Numbered from the stretch's first letter, positions 45,037 to 54,809 are shown. The stretch: DNA of 64,000 nucleotides from Radiobacillus kanasensis (GCF_021049245.1 NZ_CP088020.1:3901159-3965158), one strand, 5' to 3'. The notes: a model not told the origin generated them from the letters alone. Made by a program: numbers and translations.

Positions 45037-46191
45037 TTATTGAACCCCCTGTAAATAAACCTGTTGTGCCGCAGCGACACCTTTTCCTAACTCAATAGAC
45101 TTGCCAGCCCGTTGTAGCGATAACTCTAAAATACCGATGATTTGCAACACATCTGCTGGAGAACAATAGCCCATATGACCAATACGGAAAATTTCTCCCT
45201 TCATGTGTTGCTGCCCACCAGCAACAGTTAAAGCAAACTCATTATTTAATATTTTTCTTAATCCTTCTGCTTCAAAATCCTCAGGTCGAATGGCGGTCAC
45301 GGTTGGTGAAGCATCCTCATCCCTTGTTAATAAAGGAATACCAAGTGCTCTTATCGCTTCACGGGTCATGTTCTTCATCAGATTGTGGCGTTGGAATACA
45401 TGTTGTAATCCTTCTTCCTCAAACAGATGGAGTACCTGTTCTAGACCGAAAAATAGAGATAATGCTGGTGTAAATGGAGTGGAATCGTTTAACAAGTTAT
45501 CACGATATTTCTTTAAATCTAAATAGAATCTTGATTGTTCATTAGCTTCAATCTTTTCCCATGCTCTTTCACTAGCCGCGATAAACGCTAAGCCTGCAGG
45601 AAGCATCATGGCTTTTTGGGAACCTGTAACTAATACGTCAATTCCCCATTCATCCATTTTCGTTTCGACTCCCCCAACGCAAGAAACGCCATCGACCGCA
45701 ATTAAGGCATCGGAAACGGATCGAACAGCTTCTCCTAGTTTATCAATGGGATTTAGTACACCTGTTGATGTTTCACAGAACGTGGCAAATACGACTTTTA
45801 TCTCCGGATGCTTTTGAAGGTACTCTTTAACCTCATTTGGGTCAAATGCTTTTCCCCACTCCACATCCATCCGGTGATAGTTAATGTCATATGCTCCACA
45901 AATCTTTGTAAAACGATCCCCAAAAGCACCTGTAACGACTACTAAAACTTCTTCTCCTGGTTTAACCGTGTTCACGACGGCCATCTCTAGCCCTGAAGTA
46001 CCACTTGCACTTACGATCATGACATCTTGCTCTGTCCCAAAGATAGGTTTTAGCTTTGGTCTTATAGAATGAATAAGTTCCTTTGCCTCTTGGCCTCGAT
46101 GACCAATCATCGTTTGACTCATTGCTCGCTGCACACTAGGGGGAATTGGGCTTGGACCCGGAATCCGTAAAAACTGCTGATCTGCTAACAT
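45037..46191 (-). CDS. PLP-dependent aminotransferase (alanine-glyoxylate/serine-pyruvate type)
   Basis: ATG 46191 has GAGGAG 7 nt upstream, giving about 384 residues from MLADQQFLRIPGPSPIPPSV. It is a class V aminotransferase with the PLP lysine in TGSQKAMMLPAGLAF, LIAVDGVSCVGGVET before it, and IFRIGHMGYCSPADV at the end. In Bacillales such genes precede serA. The shared T-box and 3-nt spacing suggest that it supplies the transamination step of serine synthesis, in place of or beside SerC. That assignment is inference. A PucG-like glyoxylate role is the alternative. Confidence 0.88.
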   Translation of the reverse strand: MLADQQFLRIPGPSPIPPSVQRAMSQTMIGHRGQEAKELIHSIRPKLKPIFGTEQDVMIVSASGTSGLEMAVVNTVKPGEEVLVVVTGAFGDRFTKICGAYDINYHRMDVEWGKAFDPNEVKEYLQKHPEIKVVFATFCETSTGVLNPIDKLGEAVRSVSDALIAVDGVSCVGGVETKMDEWGIDVLVTGSQKAMMLPAGLAFIAASERAWEKIEANEQSRFYLDLKKYRDNLLNDSTPFTPALSLFFGLEQVLHLFEEEGLQHVFQRHNLMKNMTREAIRALGIPLLTRDEDASPTVTAIRPEDFEAEGLRKILNNEFALTVAGGQQHMKGEIFRIGHMGYCSPADVLQIIGILELSLQRAGKSIELGKGVAAAQQVYLQGVQ

Positions 46192-46257
46192 GAACAAACT
46201 CCTCTCGAAATATCAACTTTGTATATGCTTCAATATTACTTCCTACATGAAATGCAA

Positions 46258-46533
46258 ATAAAAAAAACTCCCCACCCCTTACTTCATTGTAAGGGGCGAA
46301 AAGTTTAGCTAACTTACGCGGTACCACCCTTTTTCACTGATTCATAATCAATCAGTCTTCATTGTCCCTGATAACGGCTCTTCACCGGACAAGCCTAGTC
46401 CACCTGTTTCAGCTTGTCTATTCAGAAGTGCTATTCTTCGGTCCTGCCACTGATTTTCACCATCCATCAGCTCTCTACAGACACGATTCAAAGAACTTAT
46501 CTTCCTCAACATATTTATGCTTTGTTTTGAATT
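46258..46533 (-). promoter_or_regulatory. T-box leader controlling the aminotransferase-serA operon
   Basis: The reverse strand carries AGGGTGGTACCGCG, the conserved T-box sequence that pairs with the tRNA acceptor end. It is followed by a terminator hairpin (CCCCTTAC/GTAAGGGG) and a T8 run (46260-46299). Upstream lie the stem I pieces with AGAGAGCTGATGG and TGGTGAAAATCAG. Such leaders read uncharged tRNA. The genes behind it predict tRNA-Ser, and an AGC in GAATAGCAC is a possible specifier, but I could not fold the loop with certainty. Confidence 0.9.
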
Positions 46534-46540
46534 TTCATTT

Positions 46541-46568
46541 ATCATATCAGAATTATCTTTATTGTCAA
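46541..46568 (-). promoter_or_regulatory. Sigma-A promoter of the T-box operon
   Basis: Reverse strand TTGACA (46563-46568), 16-nt spacer, TATGAT (46541-46546). The start point falls just before the T-box leader. Confidence 0.75.
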
Positions 46569-46682
46569 TATATTTAACAAACTTATTTATATGTAAGCGT
46601 TTTTATCTTATAATATATTTGTTTTGTTTGTTTTACGGCAGATTCTATGCTACTTCAAGTGAATAATTATACGATTAAAGAC

Positions 46683-46730
46683 AAAAAAACCTTTCTACCT
46701 CTGCACGGATGCAGTAGATAGAAAGGTTTC
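46683..46730 (-). terminator. Terminator after rpsR
   Basis: GAAACCTTTCTATC and GTAGAAAGGTTT form a long stem followed by TTTTT on the reverse strand, directly after the rpsR stop. Confidence 0.93.
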
Positions 46731-46735
46731 AAAAC

Positions 46736-46984
<249 letters not shown>

Positions 46985-46989
46985 TTATT

Positions 46990-47457
46990 TTAGAATGGTA
47001 AATCGTCATCCGATATATCGATTGGCTCCCCGTTATCACGAAACGGATCGTCATCTTGTTTTGCATAATCGTTGTTGTTAGATTGGTTCTGATTTGGTTG
47101 GAAACCAGCCGAACCTTGTCCTCCTCCGGAAGAGGCACCTTTTGTTTCTAAGAACTGCACAGAATCCGCTACAACTTCGGTCATGAAGACACGTTTTCCG
47201 TCTTGTCCGTCAAAACTTCTTGTTTGAATACGACCATCTACTCCAACTAAGCTTCCTTTACTCATAAAGTTCGCTAGGTTTTCAGCAGGTCTTCTCCAAA
47301 CAACACAGTTAATGAAATCCGCTTCTCTATTCCCTTGTTGGTTAGAGAAGGGTCTATTGACTGCTAAGGTGAAATTGGCTACAGCTACTCCATTTGGTGT
47401 ATAGCGTAAGTCCGGATCCTTCGTCAATCTGCCGACGAGTACGACACGATTCAACAT
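46990..47457 (-). CDS. ssb: Single-stranded DNA-binding protein
   Basis: ATG 47457 has AAGGAG 8 nt upstream, giving 155 residues from [20 protein letters not shown]. The OB-fold is complete ([20 protein letters not shown]). A Gly/Gln/Asn-rich linker and the acidic interaction tip DISDDDLPF follow. It covers single strands during replication and recruits repair proteins by its tip. It sits between rpsF and rpsR as in B. subtilis ssbA. Confidence 0.97.
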   Translation of the reverse strand: MLNRVVLVGRLTKDPDLRYTPNGVAVANFTLAVNRPFSNQQGNREADFINCVVWRRPAENLANFMSKGSLVGVDGRIQTRSFDGQDGKRVFMTEVVADSVQFLETKGASSGGGQGSAGFQPNQNQSNNNDYAKQDDDPFRDNGEPIDISDDDLPF

Positions 47458-47469
47458 CAGAACCACTCC

Positions 47470-47760
47470 TTATTTTTCGTCTTCGCGAATTGCAATGTGA
47501 CGAATAATGTCATCAGAGAACTTCGCTTGACGGTCGAATTCATTAATGGCGTTTTCATCGCCTTTAAAGTTAATCAATACATAGATACCATCGCGATAGT
47601 CATTGATTTCATAAGCAAGACGTTTCTTACCTACTTCTTCAACTTTTTCGATTTCCGCACCATTGTCAGAAAGGATTTTGTTAAAACGCTCTACTAAAGC
47701 AGTTTTCGCTTCCTCTTCGATGTCTGGGCGGACGATGTACATGATTTCATAATTTCTCAT
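47470..47760 (-). CDS. rpsF: 30S ribosomal protein S6
   Basis: The 96-residue protein has the S6 pattern [40 protein letters not shown] and [12 protein letters not shown]. First gene of rpsF-ssb-rpsR. GGAGGT lies 6-8 nt before the ATG. In other bacteria S6-S18 bind their own leader, but no leader structure was identified here. Confidence 0.98.
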   Translation of the reverse strand: MRNYEIMYIVRPDIEEEAKTALVERFNKILSDNGAEIEKVEEVGKKRLAYEINDYRDGIYVLINFKGDENAINEFDRQAKFSDDIIRHIAIREDEK

Positions 47761-47934
47761 CCGTTTTGCACCTCCTTTTGGTCTTAGCGGCCCCTTAACT
47801 TAAAAGGAGCAAGGAGTAAATAATCAAGTTAATTACTCACAATGAAGTATTATAGCAAATAAATGAAGCTTTAGCAAGTTAGTTAGTCTTTCCTATTCAC
47901 TAGTCAACAAAGGGATGAAGAATTCCAGACTTAC

Positions 47935-49035
47935 TTACACATTAAATCGGAAATGCATAACATCTCCATCTTTCACCAAATATTCTTTTCCTTCCAATCG
48001 AACCTTCCCTTTTTCTTTTGCCGCATTCATGGAACCTGTCTCGATAAGATCGTCGTACGAAACGGTTTCAGCACGAATAAAGCCTTTTTCAAAATCGGTA
48101 TGGATGATTCCTGCTGCTTGTGGAGCCTTGATTCCTTTTTTAAAGGTCCATGCTCTCACTTCTTGTTCACCAGCTGTGAAATAGGTAGCTAAACCAAGCA
48201 TGTGATAAGCAGCTCTGATTAATTGATCTAATCCAGACTCTTTAATTCCGAGCTCTTCTAAAAACATTTCTTTTTCTTCTCCATCAAGCTCGGCAATCTC
48301 AGATTCTACCTTTGCACTAATCACAATTACCTCGGAGTTCTCTGTTGCTGCAAACTCTCTCACTAATTTTACGTTTGGATTATCATCGGCTTCTAATAAC
48401 TCATCTTCTCCGACATTTGCCACGTAAAGTACAGATTTACTTGTTAATAGATGAAGACCTTTTGCTATCTTCATTTGATCGTCTGTGAGTTCTACTGCTC
48501 TTGCCGGAATTTCATTTTCAAGAGCTTCCTTTATTTTAGAAAGAACTTCAAACTCTGCTGTTGCTTCTTTGTCTTTTTGTTTCGCTAACTTTTCAACCCG
48601 TTGAATTCTTTTCGATACAGATTCCAAGTCCGCCAAAATTAGTTCTAAATTAATCGTTTCAATATCAGAAATCGGATCTACTCTCCCTGATACGTGAGTA
48701 ATGTTTTCATCCTGAAAACAACGAACAACATGACAAATCGCATCTACTTGTCTGATATGAGATAGGAATTGGTTTCCTAGTCCTTCGCCTTTACTTGCAC
48801 CTTTTACAATCCCTGCAATATCAGTGAATTCAAAGGCAGTTGGGATTGTTTTTTTCGGTTTGACTAGCTCCGTTAATTTTCCTAGACGGTAATCAGGAAC
48901 TTCTACAATGCCTACATTGGGATCAATTGTACAAAATGGGTAGTTCGCTGATTCTGCTCCTGCTTGCGTAATTGCGTTAAATAAAGTTGACTTCCCAACG
49001 TTTGGTAAACCAACAATTCCTGCTGTTAAAGCCAT
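47935..49035 (-). CDS. ychF: Redox-regulated ATPase YchF
   Basis: With ATG 49035 (AAGGAG upstream) the protein has 366 residues. It is an Obg-like P-loop ATPase with GIVGLPNVGKSTLFNAIT, FTDIAGIVKGASKGEGLGNQ and FLSHIRQVDAI. A coiled-coil insert follows, then a C-terminal TGS domain (FEKGFIRAETVSYDDLIETG). It binds ribosomes and acts in stress responses. It lies between DUF951 and rpsF as in Bacillus (yyaF). Confidence 0.97.
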   Translation of the reverse strand: MALTAGIVGLPNVGKSTLFNAITQAGAESANYPFCTIDPNVGIVEVPDYRLGKLTELVKPKKTIPTAFEFTDIAGIVKGASKGEGLGNQFLSHIRQVDAICHVVRCFQDENITHVSGRVDPISDIETINLELILADLESVSKRIQRVEKLAKQKDKEATAEFEVLSKIKEALENEIPARAVELTDDQMKIAKGLHLLTSKSVLYVANVGEDELLEADDNPNVKLVREFAATENSEVIVISAKVESEIAELDGEEKEMFLEELGIKESGLDQLIRAAYHMLGLATYFTAGEQEVRAWTFKKGIKAPQAAGIIHTDFEKGFIRAETVSYDDLIETGSMNAAKEKGKVRLEGKEYLVKDGDVMHFRFNV

Positions 49036-49193
49036 GATTACTTCCACTCCTTAAGGATTACCGGTCATATGATCGTTTCCGCACTATTATTATAGTATAA
49101 ATACAACATATCACAAATCCACAAAATGAAGAAACAAGGAAAAATAATCCCTTGTTTTGTAAGATTCATGAATGAACCGTTTCTTTTTTGATT

Positions 49194-49209
49194 TGTTTCA
49201 CGTGGAACA
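49194..49209. other. parS-like site (one mismatch)
   Basis: TGTTTCACGTGGAACA differs at one base from the perfect ParB site. It lies in the gap before the DUF951 gene, overlapping or near its 3' end. Confidence 0.8.
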
Positions 49210-49211
49210 TT

Positions 49212-49412
49212 TTAGTTTTGCTCTTCACGTTCCAACACTTTTTTTAGTTTACTAGTGAACTTTTTACGAGGAATTAATACACTATGGCCACAGCCTTCAC
49301 ACTTAATTCGGATATCCATCCCCATCCGGATAATCTTCCATCGATTTTCACCACAAGGATGTGGCTTTTTCATTTGTACCACGTCATTAAGCTGGAAATC
49401 TTTCTCGACCAT
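49212..49412 (-). CDS. DUF951 family protein
   Basis: ATG 49412 has AAGGTGAG upstream, giving 66 residues. The protein is FQLNDVVQMKKPHPCGENRW, then KIIRMGMDIRIKCEGCGHSV and LIPRKKFTSKLKKVL. CGEN and CEGCGH could form a zinc site. Function unknown. The gene always lies between a MscS-type channel and ychF in Bacillus (yyzM). It overlaps none of its neighbours when read from 49412. Confidence 0.9.
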   Translation of the reverse strand: MVEKDFQLNDVVQMKKPHPCGENRWKIIRMGMDIRIKCEGCGHSVLIPRKKFTSKLKKVLEREEQN

Positions 49413-49416
49413 ATGG

Positions 49417-50331
49417 CTACTCACCTTCCTTTACTTCCTGTTCTCTCGCGTACATGACCATTCTTGGATAAGGTATATCAATGTTCTCTTCATCAAATCT
49501 TTGTTTGATTTCTTTTCTAATAATACGCGACATTTCCCAATGCGTCATTGGTTGTACTTCTACTGTTATCCGAAGTACGATGTGAGAAGCATCCAGCAAT
49601 TGTACTCCTAATGATTCTGGAGGACTTACAATTTGCGGATACCTTGCTGGAAGTTTCCTTAAAACCTCCTGGATCAGGTTATCGACTCTTTCTATATCTG
49701 TTTCATATGGTACTTTCACATCCACAACAGCAATACTATTATGTATCGAGTAGTTCGTGATTTGTGTAATGTTCCCATTCGGTAGTATATGAAGCTCCCC
49801 TGTCCAACTTTTGATCTTTGTTGTACGAAGGCCGATTTCATCTACCTCTCCTTCAATCCCAGATACTTGAACATAGTCCCCAACTGAAAACTGGTCTTCG
49901 AAAATAATAAAGAACCCTGTTACTAAATCTTTTACTAAATTTTGCGTTCCAAAACCTATCGCTAATCCAGCAAACCCAGCACCTGCTAAAAGCGCTCCAA
50001 CTGGGATAGATAATGCCTCTAGTATCATTATAAACGAAGTGAAATAAACAACATAATTAAGAGAATTATGAATGAGTTTTTTCAATGTGTTTTCTCTTCG
50101 TTCAGAAATTTTGAACGGTCCTCTTTCCCTTTTTCGAAAAAGCCGGTCAATAATATTCTTCCCTATTTTAATTACTACAGTAGCCATTAAAAAAATGATC
50201 AAAATCCGGATAAGGACCTGTCCTATATCTAACCACAACTGTGGTCCGATGATTTTCTCCACAAGTCCATTCCATTCCTTTTGAAAATTCCCTTCTGGTC
50301 CTGCTACCACTTCGTACATATATTCTATCAT
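49417..50331 (-). CDS. Small-conductance mechanosensitive channel (MscS family)
   Basis: The 304-residue protein has three membrane helices (about 35-58, 90-110 and 113-140). The pore helix and beta domain carry GAGFAGLAIGFGTQNLVKDL, then VTGFFIIFEDQFSVGDYVQV and GIEGEVDEIGLRTTKI. It releases solutes on osmotic down-shock. It overlaps the YkvI-type gene by 4 nt and leads into DUF951. This position is conserved in Bacillus. Confidence 0.94.
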   Translation of the reverse strand: MIEYMYEVVAGPEGNFQKEWNGLVEKIIGPQLWLDIGQVLIRILIIFLMATVVIKIGKNIIDRLFRKRERGPFKISERRENTLKKLIHNSLNYVVYFTSFIMILEALSIPVGALLAGAGFAGLAIGFGTQNLVKDLVTGFFIIFEDQFSVGDYVQVSGIEGEVDEIGLRTTKIKSWTGELHILPNGNITQITNYSIHNSIAVVDVKVPYETDIERVDNLIQEVLRKLPARYPQIVSPPESLGVQLLDASHIVLRITVEVQPMTHWEMSRIIRKEIKQRFDEENIDIPYPRMVMYAREQEVKEGE

Positions 50332-51353
50332 TTTTCTAGCCCTTTGTATCGATTCACAATAGGATATAAAATAATAGATGATAAAACATATAAATTCAGT
50401 ACTCCATATAGAGGATATAGGTACTCAATTAATGTAGAGAATCCTATATTTGTTAATGGCAGCATTAGTACTACCGTAATTAATGCTAATACCCAAAGTG
50501 GTCCTGCTACTAGATTCCGAAGACGTGTCACAAGACCGAGAGTACCCGATACAGCAGTTGTAAAAATCGCTAGCCAGAGCATTGCAGACATAAAAAGAAA
50601 CATAATATAAGGATAATCCTTTAAGATCGCAAAAAGTGGAATCTCATATAAAAGAACCGCATCTGAAATCTGAACTAAACTATTGTTATAAATGTAGGAA
50701 ATAACCCCGAGAATCGCCCCACTACCGAGGCTTGCAATCCATATCTCTCCCTTCCCTTTAACTTGATCACCAATCGCCCCCAACACCGCAATTAGTGGCA
50801 AAATATTAAGTGCGGTAAATGGAAATGCGGCTGTCCAGTTTCGTTGGTGCGCTAAATCAGGAAAAAAGGACAGTTGATTTTGTAAGGAAAAAATCACGAG
50901 TACACTCAAAAGACCTACAATAAGCAATGGAAGAATAAAACTATTCATGGATAGTACGCCATTTAAATCCTTCACAAAAACGAGTACGAGGGGGATAGCT
51001 ATCACTACAATTCCAAACCAGTTCGGTAAATCAAAAGCATGTAATGTTGCCCCACTTCCCGCAAGCATAATAACTGTAGTCGAAAATAAGTAAAGTAAAA
51101 TCATGCCATCATATACAACACTCAGTTTCTTCCCAACGATTTTCTCTAAGACAGGTATGTAGTGAGAAGATTTATGTTCATAACTAATCCTTAATATAAC
51201 ATAGCAGCTTAATGTAAAGAGAATAGTGAACAGCAAGATAGCCAGTCCACTTTCTTCCCCAAAAAATTGCCAAAGTTCTCTACCGGAAGCATACCCTGCT
51301 CCAATCATTGTTCCAATTATTAAAAACATCCATTTAAATCCAGAATTCCACAT
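50328..51353 (-). CDS. YkvI-type multi-pass membrane protein
   Basis: The 341-residue protein has about ten membrane helices and starts FLIIGTMIGAGYASGRELWQ, typical of the YkvI (COG3949) branch of the amino acid/polyamine transporter superfamily. The unwound first helix (GAGYASG) is the substrate site in such proteins. Substrate unknown. Its end overlaps the MscS gene start by 4 nt, so they form one unit. It is divergent from yyaC. Confidence 0.85.
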   Translation of the reverse strand: MWNSGFKWMFLIIGTMIGAGYASGRELWQFFGEESGLAILLFTILFTLSCYVILRISYEHKSSHYIPVLEKIVGKKLSVVYDGMILLYLFSTTVIMLAGSGATLHAFDLPNWFGIVVIAIPLVLVFVKDLNGVLSMNSFILPLLIVGLLSVLVIFSLQNQLSFFPDLAHQRNWTAAFPFTALNILPLIAVLGAIGDQVKGKGEIWIASLGSGAILGVISYIYNNSLVQISDAVLLYEIPLFAILKDYPYIMFLFMSAMLWLAIFTTAVSGTLGLVTRLRNLVAGPLWVLALITVVLMLPLTNIGFSTLIEYLYPLYGVLNLYVLSSIILYPIVNRYKGLEK

Positions 51354-51443
51354 AACGTTCCTCCAGTTAAATTAATTTCTTCGATGTATAGAAGCTCTCA
51401 AAAATTCGTATACTATAACGAATATGTCACTGGAGGATAAGCT

Positions 51444-52052
51444 ATGAATCTAATGAAGAGATTTTCGAAAAATAAAAGGGTCGTGTTCTCTAATGACGAT
51501 TCCTCGTTCTCCCTTACCATGGCTAAAACCATTCATCAATGGCGTGAAAATAAGACAACAGAGGTTGTACTCATTTGCATCGGTACAGATCGTTCAACAG
51601 GAGACTCTTTAGGGCCTCTAACAGGCACGTTACTGCTTGAGCAAGGTGTTAAGCATCTAACAGTCTATGGCACCTTAGAAAACCCTGTACATGCCGTTAA
51701 TTTAAAGGAAACGCTAAATCATATCAAAGAAAAGCACCCATCCTCTTTTCTTATTGCTGTCGACGCTTGTCTAGGAAAAAAACAGTCTATTGGACAAATC
51801 ATTACAGGTGTTGGTTCCATGAAACCAGGAGCTGCCTTAAAGAAGGATCTCCCTGAGGTTGGAGATGTGTACATATCTGGCGTTGTAAATATTGGGGGGT
51901 ATATGGACTTTCTTGTCTTACAGAACACTAGACTTCACCAAGTACGAGAGATGTCCCAAAAAATTGCAAAAGGCCTTACCTATTTAGACCATCTACTCGC
52001 ATTAGAAATCCAATTACAAAAGAAACAAGTATCTACTAAAGAAACTCCTTAA
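51444..52052 (+). CDS. yyaC: Spore protease-like protein YyaC
   Basis: The 202-residue protein belongs to the GPR/HyaD-like peptidase fold family of sporulating Bacillales. Marks are VVLICIGTDRSTGDSLGPLT, VYGTLENPVHAVNL, FLIAVDACLGKKQSIGQIIT and VGDVYISGVVNIGGYMDFLV. It is expressed during sporulation in Bacillus but its substrate is not settled. Its presence supports an endospore former. GGAGG lies before the ATG. It is the only plus-strand gene in this block. Confidence 0.93.
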   Translation: MNLMKRFSKNKRVVFSNDDSSFSLTMAKTIHQWRENKTTEVVLICIGTDRSTGDSLGPLTGTLLLEQGVKHLTVYGTLENPVHAVNLKETLNHIKEKHPSSFLIAVDACLGKKQSIGQIITGVGSMKPGAALKKDLPEVGDVYISGVVNIGGYMDFLVLQNTRLHQVREMSQKIAKGLTYLDHLLALEIQLQKKQVSTKETP

Positions 52053-52061
52053 TGCACTTAT

Positions 52062-52398
52062 AGAGATGCTTGAGATAAAGTGTTTTAATCATAATAAGAT
52101 CCGAACGATGGTTCGATACTCTTTAATTAGAATTCGAATCCGTTCGGATTTTTTAGGGTAATTTTGTTACTTTTGTTGCTAATAATATAGATAGTCACTA
52201 ATAGTCACTCTTTTAGATTGTTTATCAAGTCGACTGCAAATCCTGCCCTCCAGCAGCATAGTTTAAACTCAACCTATAGTGATTAATGTTTTCGTCGCAA
52301 TTTATATCAATATAAATCAAAATATCTAACCATTGATATTAATATGATAATCACTCATTCGTTTTTAGAATAGAAAGTTATAGTTTTGCCCTGCCTTT
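52062..52398 (-). repeat. Second copy of the MITE-like dispersed element, inverted and shorter
   Basis: Read on the reverse strand it starts AAAAGGCAGGGCAAAACTAT and ends near CTTTATCTCAAGCATCTCT, degenerate forms of the ends of the 29-kb copy. ATTGATATAAATTGCGA and the palindromic AATCCGAAC / GTTCGGATT arm with TTTGTTGCTAAT are shared with that copy. The GC-rich core is mostly missing. It fills the gap between yyaC and the DUF554 gene and may end both transcripts. Confidence 0.7.
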
Positions 52399-53103
52399 TT
52401 AAAACCAAGCTTGATAGATTGCTATAAATAGAGCGACAGTAACGAGAGAAGGTAATAGATTCGCAACTTTTATATCTGTAACTTTTAATAGATTTAAACC
52501 TATCGCAACAATTAACAAACCACCTGTAGCTGTCATTTCAATGATGAACATGTCCATATACGCTTCTGGTAGCATACTTTGAATGTTTTTTGCCAGTAAA
52601 GCAATGGTGCCTTGATAAAGGATAACCGGAACAACGGATAATACTACACCAAACCCAAGAGTGGTCGTTAGTACTAAGGCAACAAATCCATCTAGAATGC
52701 CTTTTGTGATTAATACCTCATGGTCTCCTCTTATACCACTGTCTAACGCACCAATTACAGCCATCGCCCCTACTACAAATATGAGGGACGCAGTAATGAA
52801 TCCCTGTGCTACACTTACTTCACTTTTCGGTTTGAACTTGGATTCCACCCATTGGCCAAAACGATTTAGATTATGATCTAAGTTTAGGATTTCTCCCAAT
52901 ATAGCACCTGTGAGTAGACTTAACAGAACGATAACAATATTCTCCGTTTTAATTGCCATTTGAAGTCCAATTAATAGAACAGCTAATCCAATCCCATTCA
53001 TTATCGTTTGTTTCATTCTTTCAGGTATCTTTGTAAAAAATAATCCAACTACAGTACCTAGTATGATACATGCTCCATTTATTAATGTCCCTAACAATGC
53101 CAT
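52399..53103 (-). CDS. DUF554 family membrane protein
   Basis: ATG 53103 has GGAG 9 nt upstream, giving 234 residues from MALLGTLINGACIILGTVVG. It has about seven membrane helices and the DUF554 (YdfK/YqgA) pattern: GALLGEILNLDHNLNRFGQW-like GEILNLDHNL, LGFGVVLSVVPVILYQGTIA and FIIEMTATGGLLIVAIGLNL. A longer frame to 53145 would start inside the parS site and is not real. Function unknown. It follows parB. Confidence 0.9.
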   Translation of the reverse strand: MALLGTLINGACIILGTVVGLFFTKIPERMKQTIMNGIGLAVLLIGLQMAIKTENIVIVLLSLLTGAILGEILNLDHNLNRFGQWVESKFKPKSEVSVAQGFITASLIFVVGAMAVIGALDSGIRGDHEVLITKGILDGFVALVLTTTLGFGVVLSVVPVILYQGTIALLAKNIQSMLPEAYMDMFIIEMTATGGLLIVAIGLNLLKVTDIKVANLLPSLVTVALFIAIYQAWF

Positions 53104-53128
53104 GTCTACAACTCCAATAATTAATAAT

Positions 53129-53144
53129 TGTTTCACGTGAAACA
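53129..53144. other. parS site
   Basis: A perfect 16-bp palindrome TGTTTCACGTGAAACA, the Bacillus ParB loading site, between parB and the DUF554 gene. Confidence 0.95.
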
Positions 53145-53206
53145 TTTAAAAAATAACAAAGAAAAAGCCTGACTTTATTGATTGTACAATAAAGTCAGAC
53201 AGAATC

Positions 53207-54055
53207 CTACGAATGAAATAAATCTAATATTCGTTCTAAATCATCATCAGAGAAAAACTCTATTTCGATCTTCCCTTTTCGTTTTCCTTTATGGATCGTA
53301 ACACTTGTTCCAAGGTGATCCCTAAGTATGTTTTCTCTTTCAACAAGAAAGATATCCTTTTTAATTTTATCCTTCTTTTTCTTTTCTTGTGGAGCATTTT
53401 CATTAATTGCTGTAATTAACTGCTCGACTTGTCGTACATTTAAGCCTTCTTTTCTTATCTTATCTACGACTTTTTCTACTTTAGATTTATCTTTTAATCC
53501 TAATAATGCTCTTCCGTGTCCCATGGATAGCTCTCCACTATTAATTAGAGCACTTACTTGATCTGGCAAGGTTAACAGGCGAACCAAGTTAGCGATGTGT
53601 GGGCGACTTTTCCCAAGTCGTTTCGCAAGTTCTTCCTGGGTAACGTTTAATTCTTTCATCAGATTGGAATAGGCGTAGGCTTCTTCAATTGGTGTTAAAT
53701 CCTCCCTTTGAAGATTTTCCAATAAAGCAAGCTCCATCATATTCTCATCCGTCAATTCTTTCACAATTACCGGGATTTTCTCTAATCCTGCTTCTTTTGC
53801 AGCACGGAATCTTCTTTCCCCAACGACAATTTCATATCCTTTTATGCTTTTTCGTACGATCAATGGCTGAAGTATTCCATGCTGTACAATGGATTCCTTT
53901 AATTCCTCAATCGCGTCTGCATGAAAGGTTTTTCTCGGTTGATATGGATTTGGTCGACATTCCTTAACAGGTACTTCTTGAACCAGCGCTTCATCAACGG
54001 ATTCTAGCTCAGGAAAAAATGCATTAATACCTTTCCCCAACCCTCTCGCTACCAT
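53207..54055 (-). CDS. parB: Chromosome partitioning protein ParB (Spo0J)
   Basis: The 282-residue CTPase-clamp protein has PYQPRKTFHADAIEELKESI, the CTP-binding GERRFRAAKEAGLEKIPV and ENLQREDLTPIEEAYAYSNL. The DNA-reading helix follows (RLGKSRPHIANLVRLLTLP), then a C-terminal dimer domain. It loads at parS, spreads, and recruits SMC. Its start overlaps the end of parA by 32 nt. The two nearby perfect parS sites are its targets. Confidence 0.96.
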   Translation of the reverse strand: MVARGLGKGINAFFPELESVDEALVQEVPVKECRPNPYQPRKTFHADAIEELKESIVQHGILQPLIVRKSIKGYEIVVGERRFRAAKEAGLEKIPVIVKELTDENMMELALLENLQREDLTPIEEAYAYSNLMKELNVTQEELAKRLGKSRPHIANLVRLLTLPDQVSALINSGELSMGHGRALLGLKDKSKVEKVVDKIRKEGLNVRQVEQLITAINENAPQEKKKKDKIKKDIFLVERENILRDHLGTSVTIHKGKRKGKIEIEFFSDDDLERILDLFHS

Positions 54056-54809
54056 TGGCGATCACTTCCTTTGCTAATTCTAAATATACTTCGGCACCGC
54101 GGGATTTTGGATCATACAAAATGATAGGTTGTCCGTGACTTGGTGCTTCACCCAGCCTTATATTTCTTGGAATGATAGATTGATAAACTTTGTCTTGAAA
54201 ATATTTTTTAACTTCTTCTATTACTTGGATACCTAGATTCGTTCTAGCATCTAACATCGTTAATAAAACACCTTCAATCATAAGCTGTTTATTTAGATGT
54301 TTTTGAACTAAACGAATGGTATTAAGAAGCTGACTCAGCCCTTCTAGCGCATAATACTCACATTGAACTGGGATTAGGACCGTATCTGCTGCCGTTAAGG
54401 AGTTAATTGTCAGTAATCCCAATGATGGAGGACAATCGATGATAACAAATTCATAATTATCTCTTATGCTATCGATTGCTTTTTTCAAGCGAACCTCTCT
54501 AGAAATAGTAGGTACTAACTCTATTTCCGCCCCAGCTAATTGAATGGTTGCAGGGATAATATCCAAATTTTCAACGGATGTAGGAACACACACTTTTTCA
54601 GCTTCTAAATCCTCTACTAAAACATTATAGATACACTGATCCATATCTGCTTTATTAATCCCTACTCCACTCGTTGCATTGCCCTGTGGATCTATATCTA
54701 CGAGGAGTACTTTATGATTTAAATATGCTAAACAGGAACTAAGGTTCACTGCTGATGTCGTTTTTCCTACGCCACCCTTTTGATTTGCAATGGCGATTAC
54801 TTTTCCCAT
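54024..54809 (-). CDS. parA: Chromosome partitioning ATPase ParA (Soj)
   Basis: The 261-residue deviant Walker ATPase has IANQKGGVGKTTSAVNLSS (signature Lys), LLVDIDPQGNATSGVG and VIIDCPPSLGLLTINSL. With ParB it positions origins, and in Bacillus it also modulates DnaA. Gene order noc-parA-parB is as in B. subtilis. The 175-nt gap to noc holds the noc terminator, so parAB has its own promoter. Confidence 0.97.
   Translation of the reverse strand: MGKVIAIANQKGGVGKTTSAVNLSSCLAYLNHKVLLVDIDPQGNATSGVGINKADMDQCIYNVLVEDLEAEKVCVPTSVENLDIIPATIQLAGAEIELVPTISREVRLKKAIDSIRDNYEFVIIDCPPSLGLLTINSLTAADTVLIPVQCEYYALEGLSQLLNTIRLVQKHLNKQLMIEGVLLTMLDARTNLGIQVIEEVKKYFQDKVYQSIIPRNIRLGEAPSHGQPIILYDPKSRGAEVYLELAKEVIANGSERVGERY

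Noticed and set aside
46348..46545. Open frame of 65 codons in the T-box leader
   Set aside because: It coincides with conserved T-box elements, so the leader RNA explains the sequence.
53104..53145. Longer start for the DUF554 gene beginning MFHVKQ
   Set aside because: Those codons are the parS palindrome. The ATG at 53103 has the proper ribosome-binding site and family N-terminus.
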